Made by a program: the position numbers and the translations under genes
Shown: positions 1 through 11,139 of the stretch, one piece after another
Position numbering within the stretch: position 1 is the first letter of the stretch
Layout of the letters: every line of letters begins with the position of its first letter
Notes under the pieces: model-generated
Told to the model about the DNA's origin: nothing
Databases searched by the model: none
Seen by the model: only the letters and a program-made list of their open reading frames with translations
Origin: Stomorhina lunata
Taxonomy: Eukaryota; Arthropoda; Insecta; Diptera; Rhiniidae
DNA: 64,000 nucleotides
NCBI GenBank assembly: GCA_933228675.1
Contig: OW121740.1
Coordinates: 3,472,001-3,536,000 of the forward strand
Direction of reading: 5' to 3'

Positions 1-692
1 TCGAAAGAAATGAATCGAAACACAGAATACAAAAATTGTCATATGGAAAAAATTCGATATGAAACGCAAAATAGGTTTATCAAATGAACCTGTTTTGTTT
101 ATAGAAATTTTGCGAAAACTAATATAATTGTTCAAATTAAAAATAAAAGTAAAAAATTATTGTTATTTTTGATTGAAATCACAAATTAGTTTAAAAATAA
201 CTTTTATTTTTAACTAAAAAATGAACGATACCATCCAAACTTTCTCAAAAGCGCTCCCGTACAAAATTTTTAATACAAATTGTTGTTTTTTGGGTAATTT
301 TTGACAACTTCGGACTGTTTTGGGTAGTTTCGTTAGAGTACGGGAACAAACATAATAACTATTATCTTTTTTACTTTTCGATAAAAGTTATAACTGTTAC
401 CGTCCCTGCTTTTACAAAAAAAAAAATTTTAAATACATAAATTGAAATTGGGTATTTTTTTTTTTAATTCTTAATACATGTTTACGCAATCTAATGAGCT
501 ATATAAATTGTTTTACAGTATATTTTTAAGCGACAAGAAAGAGCTACAATAATTTGCACTTCCACCTTTTCAAGTTTAGTTACAACAAAAGTTGAATCAC
601 GCTATTATTTTCTTTTGCTTTTGCATTCGCTTTTTAGTTTTTTGCACTTTCCTTTCAGAACCGAGATAATTGAGAGTAAAGTGAATTGCAAA
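1..692. other. Upstream region of Prx5 with a dispersed repeat
   Basis: AT-rich non-coding DNA. Bases 1-80 resemble 34107-34180, with shared words such as tcgaaagaaa and aatcgaaa.gcagaata, so this is one copy of a dispersed repeat. The stretch next to the gene presumably holds the Prx5 promoter and 5' UTR. No clear core promoter motif was seen. Confidence 0.5.
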
Positions 693-2116
693 ATGCAAAT
701 TATCCGTAGCATTTTCGGAAATTCCTTGTTGAAAAACTACACCATTCGTCAATTATCCACATCAATCAGTGCCATGGCTCCTATAAAGGTATTTTAATAG
801 TTTAAGTGGTTTTGGAAATGTTATTTATCTGTTAGTAAAAGAAAATTTAATATAATTATGTAATTTTGCTTCCTGTTCTCATAAATATAAAAAAATTAAG
901 TTAAGGTCAAGGATGAGGTTAGCTTAAATAAATGAAACGTGTAGTAGCTGACATCTTTATTTTAAATAATTAATATATGTAGCTGCACTTTTAAATTTTT
1001 TTTAATTAGCACAAAGTAAAACACCATTAATATATGCAAATGTACATTAAATACATAAGTATATGCTATTCCCATAAGAGGTTAACCTTGTTTGTGTGGC
1101 AAGTTGCGCCAAACGTATGTACATATTAACATCTTCCAATTCCGAAATAGCCTAATTACAAAGGACGCCGAGAAACTTACAATAGCTATAGTTCGTTTTT
1201 TTTTTTGTTTTAATGAAGTAAAATATTTTAAATACGATATTTTAATCCCTTCAACGAAGAATAGGCCCTTCAAATGTTTCATTAAAAACACGAATGCTGC
1301 GATAGTTTATGTGATATATTTTAACGAATAATAAAAATTCGAAGGAAAATTTATTACAATTATTTATTATTGTAAAATCAAAAAACCATTTATTACAATA
1401 ATAAATAATTGTAATAAATTGGGATCTTAGTGCAATACACAACAGTAAAACTTTTTAATTAAATGTTTAATGTCCCATAATTTTTGAAAACCACTTAAAA
1501 AAACTTTTTATTTACAAAATATTACATTGAAAGATTAATTATTTAGGTAACGATTGTTAAATAAATTAATTAATATGTATGTACTCTCGTATTACAGGTT
1601 GGTGACAAAATTCCCTCTGTTGATTTGTTTGAAGATTCTCCCGCAAACAAAATCAATACCGGTGATTTAACTTCAAATAAGAAAGTAATAATTTTTGGTG
1701 TTCCAGGAGCATTTACACCGGGATGCTCAAAGGTATTTGTAACTACTTATTAATTAAAAATAACAATCAACAATTTTTTCTACTAGACTCATTTGCCCGG
1801 GTATGTCTCTTCTGCTGACAGCTTAAAATCTGAACAAAAAATCGATGATATTGTATGCATTTCTGTTAATGATCCATTTGTGATGTCCGCATGGGGTAAG
1901 GAACACAGCGCTACAGGTAAAGTTCGTATGTTAGCTGATCCTGCAGCCACATTTGCCAAAGCTTTGGATTTGACCATTGATTTACCGCCTTTGGGTGGAG
2001 TACGTGCTAAACGTTTTTCTATGGTAGTAGAAAATGGTGAAGTTAAAGAATTAAATGTTGAACCTGATGGCACTGGTCTTAGCTGCTCCTTGGCTAATAA
2101 TATTGGTAAAAAGTAA
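693..2116 (+). CDS. Prx5: Peroxiredoxin 5, mitochondrial/peroxisomal (atypical 2-Cys)
   Basis: Thiol peroxidase that reduces hydrogen peroxide and alkyl peroxides. Exons are 693-788, 1598-1732 and 1787-2116, all with GT-AG boundaries, giving 186 residues, close to the usual insect length. The peroxidatic cysteine sits in VPGAFTPGCSKTHLPGY and the resolving cysteine in GTGLSCSLANNIGKK, the atypical 2-Cys arrangement of the PRDX5 class. The first 30 or so residues (MQIIRSIFGNSL...) are basic and amphipathic, like a mitochondrial presequence. A second in-frame ATG at 774 (MAPIKVGDKIP) would give the shorter cytosolic or peroxisomal form known in this family. Start 693 was chosen because it supplies the presequence; in-frame codons upstream to 615 look like UTR. 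It converges on Cbp20, about 530 bp away. Confidence 0.95.
789..1597 (+). other. Prx5 intron 1 with a perfect hairpin
   Basis: An 809-bp intron. The reading frames here are shadows. It contains the hairpin at 1350-1418 and a short repeat near 1450-1510 (ttttaattaaatgttta) that recurs near 61597. Confidence 0.7.
1350..1418. repeat. Perfect 26-bp inverted repeat (hairpin)
   Basis: 1350-1375 (tttattacaattatttatta...) is the exact reverse complement of 1393-1418, with a 17-base loop. It lies in Prx5 intron 1 and is probably the core of a small fold-back element. Confidence 0.8.
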
Positions 2117-2642
2117 TTTATTAGATGAATGTGTAAAATACTGAAGTATATTTGATTGTCAATACAAGACATTATTATAATAAAAAGTAGAGGATACTAT
2201 TAAAAATCAAAAAGTTTACATCTTTTTCTTCATATCTAGAGAAACACATCCAGATTGACCAGGGCTTACACACATGAAAGCTTTTACTGTTTTTAATAAG
2301 TAAAACAATGAGGTTCATTATATGGCCATGATCTATTCTCATCAAATAATTCTGCCTTTAACTGGAAACGCTTTCTCAAGTCAAATATAAAGTTTCTAAT
2401 TTTCACTTAATCTTCGTTTAATATAAAAAAGAACAAATTATTGGCAAATACAATGATTGATTTCTTACACTTCAAATGATGAATTTAAATATTTTTGTGT
2501 CGAGTTTGCTTCTAAACTGTCCATGTATGTAATTTTAATTACATATTGATGAAGTAAATGAACACAAAATTTTGTTTATCTATTATAGGTATTAATGCAT
2601 ATTGTATATTATGTAGAAAAATAATTTTTTTTTACAACTAAG

Positions 2643-3238
2643 TCATCGATTATCAGTGTTTGGTGCAAGTTTTTGTGATAATAATTTGCCATAACCACCT
2701 CGCCCTGCATCATAATCTGTGCGATATTCATCACGCACTTGTCCCCCAGTCTTGCCACGTCCATATTGACGTCCTTCAATAAAGCCAGCATCCCAGTCTA
2801 CCCGAATCAGGCGATCATCCAAACGTGTTCCATTAACATATCTACAATAGAAAATACACTCGGTTGATGATGATCATATTTAACAAATAAAGTTCCATTA
2901 AATAGCCAACCTCATAGCTATTTCAGCTTCATTTCTCTGGTAATATTCTACAAAACAGAAACCACAAGGTGTTTTCTTGTATTTATCTAAACCCATAACA
3001 ATTCGTCTAACTTCACCGCATCGCGAAAATAGTTCATGAATTTGTTCTTCGGTTGTGTAAAAAGACAAATTTCCCACATACAATGTGGTGGAATCTCGCA
3101 ACGAGCGTTCCTGTTCCGATCGGGACCCCTAAAATAATGAAACAAAATTATATTAATTACGTGGCTTTAAAAGAAATGATAGAGTACCTTAAAATGCTGG
3201 TCGCGGTATGAACTTAAATCTACAGAGCTACTTGACAT
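2643..3238 (-). CDS. Cbp20: Nuclear cap-binding protein subunit 2 (CBP20)
   Basis: Small subunit of the nuclear cap-binding complex. It binds the m7G cap of nascent RNA together with CBP80 and acts in splicing, export and small-RNA pathways. Exons in transcript order are 3238-3188, 3128-2911 and 2841-2643, giving 155 residues, about the same as Drosophila. One RRM is visible, with RNP2 LYVGNL at residues 33-38 and RNP1 CGFCFVEY at about 72-79. The flanking cap-contact tyrosines and the C-terminal RVDWDAGF...[14 protein letters not shown] tail are kept. The start is the ATG of [17 protein letters not shown], the conserved N terminus. It is divergent from the PPP1R21 homolog, with 355 bp between the two start codons. 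Confidence 0.96.
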
Positions 3239-3593
3239 TATTCGATAAATGTAAAAATTATTAAAAATTTGTTTACGAAATTATCGCAAAACGCCGCTTT
3301 TTCTTATTAAAATGGTTGTCAAAAAACAGTTTGCTATTTTTCGTTTTAATGACATTCTAAAACAGCACTTTCGTTGGGTTGTCAATATGCACTAAAACAG
3401 AGTTGTTTCCATATAAAAAAAAAGAAACGAAAGAAGATAAAATAAAATTGTTGTATTTTCCTTTTACACACAAAAAAGAAAGAAAAATAAATAAGTTCTT
3501 GTTACCATTTATTTAATTTATATTATTAAGTAATGCTGTGATAAAATGCTATAAACATATTGCAAATCTCTATAATTAAACTAAAAAGATAAG
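3239..3593. promoter_or_regulatory. Divergent promoter region, Cbp20 / PPP1R21 homolog
   Basis: A 355-bp gap between two head-to-head start codons, so both promoters and both 5' UTRs must lie here unless there are distant leader exons. It is AT-rich with a small GC rise near 3285-3300 (cgcaaaacgccgctttt). No TATA box is convincing. Confidence 0.5.
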
Positions 3594-5160
3594 ATGGAAG
3601 GTTTTGTGGCCGAAGATAAATATCAAAAGTTAGCCAGTGAATATGCCAAGGTAGGTTTATTGAAGATGCAAACAAAAGACAATTGCTATGAAGTTTAGTA
3701 TAAACGCCCATGATTAAAAAAATAAAATCTGAATCAATTTTACAGCTTAGAGCACAAGCTTCAGTCTTAAGAAAAGCTTTGTTGGAGGAACAGGCAAAGA
3801 CTTCCAATCTAAGAGACCACCTAAAACAAAAGGAGACAACTCTGAGACGTAGCGAGCAAGAGATTGATTCTCTCGGTTTTCGCAATAAGCAATTAGAGCA
3901 CCGCGTGGCATCTTTGCAAGATGAACTCGTCACAAGCGAGGCTCGTAAAAAGGAAAAGGAGACAAAGAAGAGGGGTAACAATGATAAGTCGGAAGCGCAA
4001 CAAGTAAATTCCATGAGCGGATACAAAGGTGACTCTTTGATATTTGAAGAACTACAAAAAAAGATTATGGAAAATGCTGAGTTAACTTCTTTGGTAATTT
4101 AATGATTAACTCAATTGTAACATAGAATATTTGATCTGTATTTCGAATTAAACAGATTGATGACAAGGAAAGAAGCCTCCAAATGCATACGGACCATATA
4201 AAAAGTATGGAACAAATGATAGAAAAGCATAACGTAGAACATGCCGATGTTGAAAAAAGACTACGTAAAGAAATGGAATTGTTACAAAGTCGTAACCAAG
4301 ATCTGGAAACTAAACTTGTAGAAGCTGCTAGCATGGTTCGTTAAGTATTATTTTAACCACCTAAAACTGTTTATTAAAACTTGAAATTTTAGTTGGGCAG
4401 TGAGGATGCATTAAGTGCTTCTGGTAGCGACTACACACCCTACCAAAACAATAATCAATTACAACCGGGTCCACAACAGATAATGACGTCTGAATGTCGG
4501 ATAGCAAATTTGGAAAAGGAGGTGGCTCATTGGCGTTCACAGTATGAATTGAACAGACTTTATACTGAAACCATGCATTCAAAACCTCTAGATGAATCAA
4601 ATTCATCTTTAAATCCAAACACTTGTGCAGGAAAGTTATTTAACTGCAGTTGTACTACAACAGCCGCAGGTCTGACTTCAATACCTTCATTTGCAGATGG
4701 TAAAAGGTAAGTCTTGATCATACTTTTCTCAATAATTTACAATAACAATTTGGTAATGTCACACTTAGTTCTCGTGATTCAAGAACAGAGCAAATTATTC
4801 CTACCACCAAAGAACTACTGCTATTTAATAATTTTGGAAAAAAGTTTGAAGATCTTTTAAGAGAAAAGCTTTTGGCCGAGTCACGTCTTAATAGTTTTAT
4901 TACAGAAGTAGACCATTTACAAAATTGTCTCGAAAATGCTACACATGAACTTAAGGGTAAAGATGAACAATTGGATAGTATTAATCAGGCTTTGCATTTA
5001 TTGGAAGAGGATTTGGTATGAAGCAAAACTTTTTATTAAATTTAAATAAATATTACTCTCTTATTCCTAGACTACAACTCGTGTAAATTATGATGAACAA
5101 ATCAGCGTTTTGACTGAACAGATCATAAGTCTTAGCGAACAACTGGCTGCTAGCAAATAA
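3594..5160 (+). CDS. PPP1R21 / KLRAQ-motif coiled-coil protein homolog
   Basis: Homolog of protein phosphatase 1 regulatory subunit 21 (KLRAQ1), a subunit of the human FERRY complex, which links Rab5 early endosomes to mRNA and ribosomes. Exons are 3594-3650, 3746-4093, 4156-4335, 4393-4706, 4769-5015 and 5071-5160, giving 411 residues. The diagnostic KLRAQ motif spans the first junction: K19 ends exon 1 and LRAQ opens exon 2. It is followed by a long heptad-rich coiled coil (ASVLRKALLEEQAKTSNLRD...). The exon 3 donor (ATG|gttcgt) is weak, but only this join keeps the frame open. Human PPP1R21 is about 780 residues, so this fly form is much shorter. Low-complexity Ser/Thr/Cys residues fill exon 4. 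The 3' end is 207 bp from the convergent ISCA2. Confidence 0.85.
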
Positions 5161-5284
5161 AAAGTTACAAGTGCAGCCTATTCGAATGTTTGTTTCTATT
5201 ATTTAAGCTTTCTTACTAAAAATGCTTAGCGTAATAGACACCAACATGTAATTATTTAGAAATCTCTTAATTGTATATAATATT

Positions 5285-5290
5285 AATAAA
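5285..5290 (+). terminator. AATAAA polyadenylation signal of the PPP1R21 homolog
   Basis: A canonical AATAAA 125 bp after the stop codon. On the other strand the ISCA2 gene has its own AATAAA at 5326-5321, so the two 3' ends nearly abut or overlap. Confidence 0.6.
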
Positions 5291-5320
5291 TTATATGAAG
5301 AAAAACAAATTAAGATATAT

Positions 5321-5326
5321 TTTATT
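5321..5326 (-). terminator. AATAAA polyadenylation signal of ISCA2
   Basis: TTTATT on the plus strand reads AATAAA on the minus strand, 41 bp past the ISCA2 stop codon. Confidence 0.6.
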
Positions 5327-5366
5327 CTAAGGATTTACATGCATCTATATAGCAACATTTAATAAT

Positions 5367-5877
5367 TTAGTCTAACTTAAGAGCAAATGAAGAACCACAT
5401 GAACAGCCTTGTTCCGCTAAAGGATTGGCTAGCATTCGAAATCCAGAACGAATTAATTCAGTATGATAGTCTACTGTAGCTCCCTTACAATAGTCAAGGG
5501 AAACACTATCTATCACCACTTTTGCCTTTTCTTCACCAAACTCCAAATCATCCGGATTCATTTGTTTATCCAAATCAAATTTATACTGAAATCCCGAACA
5601 CCCTCCACCTTCTACCGTGATCCGCAAAAAATTTCCATCTTGACATATTTTTCTCAATCTTTTTAAGCAAGAATCACTAACCAATAGCTTATTTTCCTTA
5701 TTTAAGTTTGATGATTCAACAACCTCAGAACGCAAAGAACTAGAAGTTAGTATAGTTCTTTGAGACGATAACAACTTGAAACTGGAAGGACATGTTAATT
5801 TTTAATTTATTCATTTATCTCTCAATATCTTACCATTGACGGGAAGGTCTTAAAATATTTCGTAATAAATTTGACAT
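5367..5877 (-). CDS. Iron-sulfur cluster assembly 2 homolog, mitochondrial (ISCA2)
   Basis: A-type FeS carrier that, with ISCA1 and IBA57, delivers [4Fe-4S] clusters to mitochondrial enzymes such as aconitase and lipoate synthase. Exons are 5877-5834 and 5781-5367, giving 152 residues. The HesB/IscA fold carries the three conserved cysteines: C76 in VEGGGCSGFQY and C141/C143 in EQGCSCGSSF. The first 30 residues (MSNLLRNILRPSRQCFKLLSS) are Arg/Ser/Leu rich, as in a mitochondrial targeting peptide. The small first exon was included because it gives an ATG, a clean donor (TG|gtaaga) and an in-frame join. ISCA1 is excluded by the ISCA2-type SLDYCKGATVDY segment. It is divergent from Bud23 by 306 bp. 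Confidence 0.92.
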
Positions 5878-6183
5878 TTTTAAAGCAATTTTTTAACAGC
5901 CCAAAGAATTTATATCATTTTACGCAATTATAGCCGCAAAATGTAAATTATTTCAAAAGAATACATATCAAAACAAAAGCTAAAGAACATATGTTCTTGT
6001 TACCAACTGTTTTTTTTATAATTTTGTAGCATAGTTTAAGGTTGGCAACGAATTGTCTTAAAGCGAATTTATTAAATTCGCCTTGAAATAATTCATAAAC
6101 AATTGAAACAAAATACAGACACGTGCGACATAAACAAAGTCCTAAATTGATTGCTTTAAAATAAATAAATATTAAGAAAAATC
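5878..6183. promoter_or_regulatory. Divergent promoter region, ISCA2 / Bud23
   Basis: 306 bp between opposed start codons. It contains ggttggcaacg near 6040, a word that recurs near other promoters in the window (37660, 39905, 39960). No TATA box was seen. Confidence 0.45.
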
Positions 6184-8480
6184 ATGGCAAGAAGACCTGA
6201 ACATTCAGCACCTCCGGAAATCGTAAGCTTGTTATTTAATAACTATTAATTAATGTTAATAAGTAAACTTTTGTAGTTCTATAACGACGATGAAGCCAAA
6301 AAATACTCCAACAAGTATGTATTTTTTTATTATTCAAAGGTACTTTAATTTTATTGTGTGTTTATTCATAGCACCCGAATTATAGAAATTCAAGTAGAAA
6401 TGGCGGAGCGAGCTCTGGAATTGTTAACCCTAGATGAAGATGAGTCATGTTTAATTCTTGATATTGGTTGTGGTTCTGGGCTTTCGGGAAGCGTTTTGGA
6501 AGATAACGATCATGTGTGGATAGGTATAGACATTTCAAAATCAATGTTAGACATTGCAGTAGAAAGAGAAGTTGGTGGTGATGTGATATTAGGGGATATG
6601 GGACAAGGTATGCCATTTAAACCTGGAACGTTCGATGGTGCTATTTCGATTTCAGCTCTTCAGTGGCTCTGTAATGCAGATAAAAGTTCACACAATCCTC
6701 ACAAGCGTTTGTACAAATTTTTTTCTACGCTATTTGCTTGTTTAACAAGAACCGCCCGAGCTGTTTTTCAATTTTATCCCGAAAATGCCGACCAAATTGA
6801 AATGGTAACTTCGCAAGCTATGAAAGCTGGATTCTATGGCGGTATTGTAGTCGATTATCCCAACTCGACAAAAGCGAAAAAGTATTTCCTAGTACTGATG
6901 ACTGGTGGCGCTGCTCCAATGCCAACAGCTTTAGGTAAGTTTTATTTTTGTTATAACAAAATAATTAGCTGTGCTGTTAAGGCTAACAAGGATAGATTAA
7001 TGTAGGCAACTACTAAATACGCATTTAATTAATTATCGTTGGCTTATTATATAAACCTGCCAAGTCCACTCTTTTTGTAAACTGCTAAATCCATTACAAG
7101 TAAATGTTTTTAATAAAAACTGCTAAATTCAGTACAATGTACTACATTTTTGTTTTTAAAATATAATATTTTTTTTGTCTCTCCTGTAAACGTTGCTAAA
7201 AGTAAGTCCCGTTTCACATGAATCAAGTTTACTTGATCAGTTTTTCTTTAAATTTCTTTTGAACCTGCATTCACGTTCACACACAAACATTTTCTTCGTC
7301 AGTTTTCATTTTATTTTCCTCAAATTTCATACAAATTTTCAAAATTTTCGTAAACTTGATAGTACGGTCAATTTTAATTCTGTCAGTTTTTTTTCATACA
7401 AATTCAAGACTTAATAAGCCAAACCTGACTAATGTAAAAGTAGACTAAGTTAGCATGTTTAAATATTAATCCGACGTTATAGTAATACTTCATATAAATA
7501 CAAAAAATTTTGTAATAGTAAAAGTCTTTCATTATCAGACATATTTAAAGTCCTAATTTTAGAGAAGTATTCAAAAAGAAGAGTATTCGCATTTTATCAC
7601 AAATCTGTTACATTTTTTTGTTTGTAAAATAAGTAATAATGCGAGGTTTTCGATCTGTCTAAATTGGGGATAATCCTCCTGAAGAGATGGCCTAACCAAC
7701 CATAGAAACGCGTCGAGGAATTTTGGTTTCTCCGCAAACATTTTTTTGGCTTTTTATCAATAAATTGGTCTGTTACATTAATAAATAAATGTAACAGAAG
7801 AATGCGAATACTCTTCTTTTTGAATAATATTTACATCCCGACTATTTTGTTATTTTTTGAAAGAAGTATCGTCATCTTAACTTTGTTGAATAATCCTCTA
7901 TCGTTTAAGAACTTCAGATTTTATCATGCTTATTCTCAGTTCCACTGCTTTCATACTGAACTATTTTATGTTATTCGGCTGATACCGAATGTCCAACTTT
8001 TTTGAAGATCCACAAATGTTTGACTTCATTAACCATTATTGTTTCATATGTCGATAAAAGAGCCACAATAAAGTACGAGTTATTTTTTAATACTTTAAAT
8101 AAAAATTTGGTTTAACAAACTTTATTTATGTACAATATCGAATATTTCAAAGTTACGACCTTTTATTTCTTAATACAATACTGTATTTTTTTTAAGAAAT
8201 CTAAAATTAATTTTTTTTAATGAAGTTCTAAATATTTTAGGTAAATATTGTTCTAAACAAAAATTTAAATAATTCTATTAATTTTGTTTCAGGTAACGAA
8301 GAAGACTCAAGACGTATAAGTTATATTAAGAAACGGGAGATGTGCAAAGAAGCCCGTGGTAAATCCATTAAGAAATCTCGTGATTGGATTTTAGCCAAAA
8401 AAGAACGCAGGAGGCGTCAAGGTTTGGAGACCAGACCAGACACTAAGTACACAGGTCGTAAAAGAAGTGGTCGTTTCTAA
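6184..8480 (+). CDS. Bud23: 18S rRNA (guanine-N7)-methyltransferase Bud23 (WBSCR22 homolog)
   Basis: SAM-dependent methyltransferase that, with TRMT112, makes m7G in 18S rRNA and aids 40S subunit maturation. Exons are 6184-6222, 6277-6314, 6372-6934 and 8293-8480, giving 275 residues, close to human BUD23 (281). SAM motif I is [11 protein letters not shown] at about residues 55-65, followed by the acidic strand-2 residue in GIDISKSML and the [11 protein letters not shown] signature. The last exon encodes the basic C-terminal extension ([21 protein letters not shown]...[11 protein letters not shown]) typical of Bud23. Intron 3 is 1,358 bp and holds a fold-back element. The stop codon lies 132 bp from that of the convergent DNAJC30-like gene; the two genes are also neighbours in humans. 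Confidence 0.95.
7569..7825. mobile_element. Fold-back (MITE-like) element in Bud23 intron 3
   Basis: 7569-7593 (attcaaaaagaagagtattc...) is the exact reverse complement of 7801-7825. A second inner pair is ctgttacat at 7607 and atgtaacag near 7789. The 257-bp unit has no ORF and a relatively GC-rich centre. It looks like a non-autonomous DNA element. No clear target duplication was found. Confidence 0.6.
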
Positions 8481-8611
8481 GTTAATAGCATGGCTTTGTT
8501 ATAATTTCGCTTTTAATAATAGTAAAATTCATTCATACAACATAAACACAACCTTCTCTAAATCCACAACAGTAATATTTTTTTACATTTTTCTACTTAA
8601 AATTAAATAGA

Positions 8612-10602
8612 CTAAGATGATTTTTCCATTGCCTTCCGCTTTTCTTCAGCAGCCTTTATGGCTTTTTCTTTAGGAGTATCATAAGATACCTCAGTCATAA
8701 AATTGATGTATATCATGACGCAAAAAACCGTAATGCAAAATAGTAAAATTTCATTTTGGGCTATTAAAGCGTGTTCTTTCGTCTGGGCCTGAGTACGTTC
8801 ATATTTTTCTTTGGCGGCTTTTCGACGTTCAAATGACTTTCCGTAATGTGCTTTCGACCACTCATCGAAATTATAAATAGGTGTGCGACCTTCACTGTCA
8901 GCAACTTTTGACTTGGTAAAGCGTGATTTGTAAAATTTTGTTTCCGGATCATCCTCTACTTCTGGTTCCATATCCATAGTAGCATCTTGAGTTTTATGAG
9001 CATACTGTGGACCTGCCGTATGTATAATACCTTTAAATTTGACAAAAATAGAAATTTTGTTAAAAGAAAATAACTAGTATACTCATGTTATGTCAAAATT
9101 ATAAACAAATTTCATAATTGTTTTATAGCATTTCCAGATGTATATTAGTTTATCAGATAAGTGATGGAAAACGATCGTTTTCAAATCGATCGATTTCAGA
9201 TATATTTTTGAGATAATTTTCGGTTATTTTTCCAAAAAATTCAAACCAAATGAAAGATAAAATATCAGTCCAAAGGATTAAAGCCAAAATTTTCATTTTT
9301 TTGGGGGGAAATAACCGAAAATTATCTAAAAAATATGTCTGAAATCGATCGATTTGAAAACGAAAAATGTCCATCACATACCTGTATACATTTTTTTCGA
9401 TGGGGGGTTATATGAAGGCTAGGCATAAATGTAGTTAAATTATCTGAAAATTTCTTATAAAATTTCAAATTAAATTCGTTGCTCACATAAAATTTTATAT
9501 AAAAATGTTTTATCTAATGGGTATAAATCAAGTTGGAGAACAAAAAAAAAAAAAAAAATTGTCGACTAAAACATAATAATTTCAACCACGAGTCAAATCA
9601 CTTGATTTTGTATCCTTTTGTTAAAAATATTTTTTTTAATGTAGTGACATAGGTATTCATTCTTTGCAATATTTAAACGAAAATTATGTATTTAGATTAA
9701 AATTAAACCAGAAATATATATCGACTGAAAAAATTTTGTTTTTCTAAACACAGCTTATGTTATGTTGCTTAGGTTATTTGGAATTGCAAAAATCTGAAAC
9801 CAAATAACCTATCTGCAGTACTAATTAGTATGAATAAATCATTTTTTTTTTTTATTCATATAAATTAAATAATAACAGTTATAGTTTCTTTTACTGGTTT
9901 AAGCAAATGAAAGAACTTAATGATTGTTTAAATTATACTATGCAGCAAAATTTAACTTTTATCGCGATTTTTGATGATATAGTTTTGTATTTTTCAAGTG
10001 CGTAACGGTCCTCTATGTACAAAAACTCTAATAATTTGGTCATTTGTGATATTAGATATTCAAAAATTTTCACAGATATACGTTATATGATGAATAATAA
10101 TCTATAAAAAAAAACTCAATTTTTGCAGATAGGTTATTAGTTGATTAATGTAGTAGAATATACGTTGCTTTAATAACAATAACTCTTGGTACTTAAACGT
10201 GATAAAATCAATATTTTGACCGGTAGAGCATAATTTATTTCACTATTTTTAATAATACTTACAAAGAAATGATAATTAAAAAAAAAAAAAACTGCGAAAT
10301 ATAAACTAACCTTTATCATACAATCGTCGCAACCTAAAGTTTCCCAAAACTTCGTAAGCCTGAGTAATTTCACGAAACTTTAAAGCTGCACTCTCGCTAC
10401 CTTGATTTTTGTCTGGATGATACAACATAGACAACCGATAATAGGCTGCTTTAATTTCACCTTGAGTCGATTGTTTTGATATGCCCAAAGCGTCATAATA
10501 ATTAGCGACATTTAAAACGGAACCAGTAGTTATGCTGGCATTTTGAGTAGATCTTGTCAAAACTTTGCGAAGTAACAAATTGGAACGTTGTGTTATAAAC
10601 AT
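8612..10602 (-). CDS. DNAJC30-like mitochondrial J-domain protein
   Basis: Type III DnaJ co-chaperone with a C-terminal membrane anchor. Human DNAJC30 is mitochondrial, contacts ATP synthase and aids complex I repair. Exons are 10602-10311 and 9030-8612, giving 236 residues. The N terminus (MFITQRSNLLLRKVLTRSTQ) is a likely mitochondrial presequence. The J domain spans about residues 35-97, with HPD at 62-64 and the family signature AAYYRLSMLYHPDKN. A hydrophobic segment, EILLFCITVFCVMIYINFM, spans about 190-209 and is followed by a charged tail. The 1,280-bp intron carries fold-back repeats. In Drosophila the related gene may be the one called DnaJ-60, but I assign no symbol. It faces RpS25 head to head, with 537 bp between the starts. 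Confidence 0.88.
9162..9376. mobile_element. Fold-back element with arms of about 65 bp
   Basis: 9162-9228 (gatggaaaacgatcgttttc...) pairs with 9308-9376 (...aaacgaaaaatgtccatc) at high but imperfect identity. The arms include aaatcgatcgatttcaga and ataattttcggttattt. It lies inside the DNAJC30-like intron, and the outer ends read gtgatgga. No ORF. It would form a long hairpin if transcribed. Confidence 0.6.
9802..10139. repeat. Short inverted repeat pair in the DNAJC30-like intron
   Basis: 9802-9817 (aaataacctatctgca) is matched in reverse complement at 10124-10139 with one mismatch, enclosing 306 bp of AT-rich DNA. It may be the termini of another small element. A nested hairpin (ggttatttgg / ccaaataacc) sits at 9773-9810. 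Confidence 0.35.
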
Positions 10603-11139
10603 TGTATGTACATAAGTATTTTTGGAATATCAATTATTTTTTTCTTATTATAAACAAAAAGATTCTGTTATATCATTTTGCGACAAAAACAAATGAAAAC
10701 AATACAAAAACGGCTGATTGACCGAACTTGAAAATATATCTTCTTCTTTTCCAAAAGCACCCTGGTGGAAAAGTCAACAATTTAACTTTTTGAAAAAATG
10801 GCATAAACTTAAAATGTGGTAAGTATTGCAACTCTGTGTGTAGGATTTTTTAAAAATTATTTATGTCAGATTACGAAAATATTATTGTTTATAAAGTATA
10901 CAATTAATTGAAGATCAAATTAAATCTGTAAGTATTACAGTAATAATGTATTCAAGCGAAATCAAACGAAAGCTACACTTAACAAATAAACAACAACAAA
11001 AGTACTATAAATTACAACTCTTCAAGAGTATTCTGTTATCGATTACAAACACTTCCGATAATCTGTCAAATTTTAACATTTAGCGTTTGGTAGCACTGTC
11101 AATTTCCGTCCTCCATCTTTTTGCATTGAGGTTTCCAAG
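10603..11139. promoter_or_regulatory. Divergent promoter region, DNAJC30-like / RpS25
   Basis: 537 bp between head-to-head starts. ttatcgatta near 11037 resembles a DRE core (TATCGATA). A pyrimidine run, tcttttt, at 11116-11122 just before the RpS25 start fits a ribosomal-protein TOP start, which would give a leader of only about 20 nt. Confidence 0.5.
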
